Assembly (NCBI RefSeq): GCF_040183065.1
Contig: NC_091132.1
Coordinates: 88,054,606 to 88,118,605, forward strand
Direction: 5' to 3'
From: Periplaneta americana
Taxonomy: Eukaryota; Arthropoda; Insecta; Blattodea; Blattidae
Length of the DNA stretch: 64,000 bases
Part shown: positions 62,345-64,000 of the stretch, in pieces
Layout of the letters: each line of letters begins with the position of its first letter
Numbering within the stretch: position 1 is the first letter of the stretch
Notes under the pieces: model-generated
Told to the model about the DNA's origin: nothing
Databases searched by the model: none
What the model saw: the letters and a program-made list of their open reading frames with translations, nothing else
Position numbers and translations under genes: made by a program

Positions 62345-62990
62345 TGAATGTGTCAGACTAAAGACCCAAATTAAGTCTGACTCAATCACAGAAGAAGAGA
62401 AACAGAGACTACATATGTAGATTTCAATTTACACAAGACATGGTCAAAAAGATGTTTCTTAACCTACGGTCAGAAGGTTCCTTGACACTGAATTTTGATC
62501 TGATGCAAAATCAACCTCTTCCAAAAACTCCAATTGGTCAAACATATTATTCCAGGCAAATCTGGTACTACATGTATGGAGTCGTCATAAACAATGAAAC
62601 AGGTCCACTTAACACTCAATCTGCACATTTTTACAGGTGGGTTGAAAGCGAGTATGAAAGAGGAAGCAATGAATTTATCTCCTGTCTTAACCATTTCCTC
62701 GACCATACTGTGCTACCAATGATACAAAGTGGTAATATGAAATAAGTAAGATTGTTCTGTGACTCTTGCACAGGAAAAAATAAGAACTATGCCATGTTAT
62801 TCAAGCTGCATAAATTTTGCTAAATGAACAACATTAAGTACAAATGGTTCCTCCCCCTGTAAGAGGTCCTCCTACATGTTGGCGGACAGAGCATTTGGAG
62901 TTCTAGAAAATAAAATATCTAAAAAGGAGACTGTGACCTTGACTACAGACTAATAAATTTTAGTCAGCTTAAGGAGAGAATGGCCCCCCT
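62345..62990 (+). pseudogene. DUF7869-type (RNase H-like) protein, N/middle fragment
   Basis: Frames in order: CSECVRLKTQIKSDSITEEE, then from 62440 SLTLNFDLMQNQPLPKTPIG, TYYSRQIWYYMYGVV and VESEYERGSNEFISCL. After a stop come VRLFCDSCTGKNKNYAMLFK and, shifted, VGGQSIW. FDxxxxxPLP...YYxRQ...GSNE...DSCxGxNKN is the order I know from an abundant uncharacterised arthropod family (DUF7869-like). Possibly the other half of the family represented at 21391-21930. Confidence 0.55.
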
Positions 62991-63021
62991 CTAAATCCAC
63001 CCCTGCATATTTTTGTTTTTG

Positions 63022-63270
63022 CCTAATATAATGGCAGTTGACATTGGACATATACGTCAACATATATGCCTAACTTGGTGTCAGGCCATAAAGGGAAACA
63101 TTGAAGGGGGAGGATTCGGTCCGGTGCTGTGGATTGAATTCGGCGTAACTCAGTGGTCAGAGCGCTTGGACCCGGGTTCGATCCCTGGCGCCGGAGCGAA
63201 ATTTTCTCCTCAAATATTAATTGTCAATATTACAGATATTATTCTGTAGGACAAATTAATAAAATCTATA
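63022..63270 (+). repeat. tRNA-SINE unit 1 of a tandem pair
   Basis: Starts CCTAATATAATGGCAGTTGA, carries head GGCGTAACTCAGTGGTCAGA and B box GGGTTCGATCCC, body CAAATATTAATTGTCAATAT. Compared with unit 2 it lacks about 17 bp of the anticodon arm. Confidence 0.82.
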
Positions 63271-63363
63271 ATATTCTCATAGCTGCAGTGCATATGTCTG
63301 TACAGATTACTGTGCACTTATCTGCGGAATCCCGGCCAAACAAGTCACTCAACTGAGTGCGCT

Positions 63364-63629
63364 CCTAATATAATGGCAGTTGACATTGGACATATACGTC
63401 AACATATATGCCTAACTTGGAGTCAGGCCACAAAGGGAAACATTGATGGAGGAGGATTGGATCCGGTGCTATGGATTGAATTCGGCGTAGCTCAGTGGTC
63501 AGAGCGCTTGGTACGTATAACCAAGGACCCGGGTTCGATCCCCGGCGCCGGAGCGAATTTTTCTCCTCAAATATTAATTGTCAATATTACAGATATTATT
63601 CTGTAGGACAAATTAATAAATCTATAACT
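63364..63629 (+). repeat. tRNA-SINE unit 2 of a tandem pair
   Basis: Same sequence as unit 1, shifted by about 342 bp, with head GGCGTAGCTCAGTGGTCAGA, full anticodon arm TTGGTACGTATAACCAA, and B box GGGTTCGATCCCC. tRNA-like, but repeated with a SINE body. Confidence 0.85.
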
Positions 63630-64000
63630 TGGTTTAATGTTCAATACAATGAGAACTGACAAATTAGCTGCCAAGTTTGGATCCCTTTTCCAGGTTGCAA
63701 CATGAGGCATAGTGATGGTACGGACAGAATCAGATGGCTCCGAATGTTCACAACGCTTTGTATAACCTATGATATTTTTTTCTTAAGGATGCTTCATTTG
63801 TAAGCTACAGCACAAAGGAATAATAGTAGTACAAAATATAAGTTAGATGAACTGTTATCCCTACGTTGGCACATGATTTATGCACGAAGGTTTTATTGCG
63901 CATTTCAACCATCTAGTAAGAAACCTATCTTATTTCCGTGTATCAAAATACATATGGTAGGCTATAGATGGCCATCCGAAACTAATTTGTTTGGCCAGAC
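63630..64000. other. No supported gene at the right edge
   Basis: A minus-strand frame (63640-63760) is open for about 40 codons without a recognised motif. Upstream stumps exons were not found here. Confidence 0.4.

Noticed and set aside
63480..63556. A functional tRNA gene
   Set aside because: Good A and B boxes, but the same unit with its body is repeated nearby and the anticodon loop is unusual (C before the triplet). It fits a SINE head.
63640..63770. An open minus-strand frame as an upstream stumps exon
   Set aside because: No TIR-like motif and no clear splice site that gives phase 2.

Overview
The window reads as insect nuclear DNA: AT-rich, with long introns and dense in old transposons. 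Host coding sequence is confined to one gene. The tRNA-derived SINEs, the broken RTE-type LINE and the mariner/hAT mix make a cockroach- or termite-like (polyneopteran) genome my best guess. That placement is inferred from remembered repeat families and is not proven here.

The only host gene I can support is stumps (also called dof/heartbroken), the DBB-domain adaptor that couples FGF receptors to Ras/MAPK and PI3K signalling. It lies on the minus strand from about 60072 down to its stop codon at 19632. I resolved 16 consecutive coding exons. Every exon junction keeps phase, and together they encode the last 853 residues. In order they carry the end of a TIR-like domain, the DBB region, an ankyrin region, a row of tyrosine motifs (YxxM, YxxPP, YxN), a coiled coil, a serine-rich linker and a proline-rich tail. 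The 5' exons, with the start codon and first part of the TIR-like domain, are not in view and probably lie beyond 64000. Fifteen introns show GT-AG ends or, in one case, GC-AG.

Region by region: 1-19.0 kb is a transposon graveyard downstream of the gene. It holds a TIR element at the window edge, LINE pieces, a dead Tc1/mariner-type transposase, a full-length but broken mariner with a SINE inside it, an RTE LINE tail, an element with a hairpin at each end, and a mariner remnant split by a hAT-like element that itself carries a SINE. 19.6-60.1 kb is stumps. Its introns hold another mariner, a Tigger inside a Tc1-like MITE, a Penelope-like fragment with a GIY-YIG motif, several hAT elements with clean 8-bp target duplications, a foldback MITE, an RTE LINE, and I-type LINE copies including an internally deleted one bounded by a 15-bp duplication. 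60.1-64 kb holds a second deleted LINE copy, a head-to-head foldback of a Tc1-like element, a decayed RNase H-like/DUF7869-type ORF, and a tandem pair of tRNA-SINE units.

All transposon ORFs seen here are broken or truncated. No rRNA, CRISPR array or bacterial-type operon is present. The tRNA-like sequences are all SINE heads.
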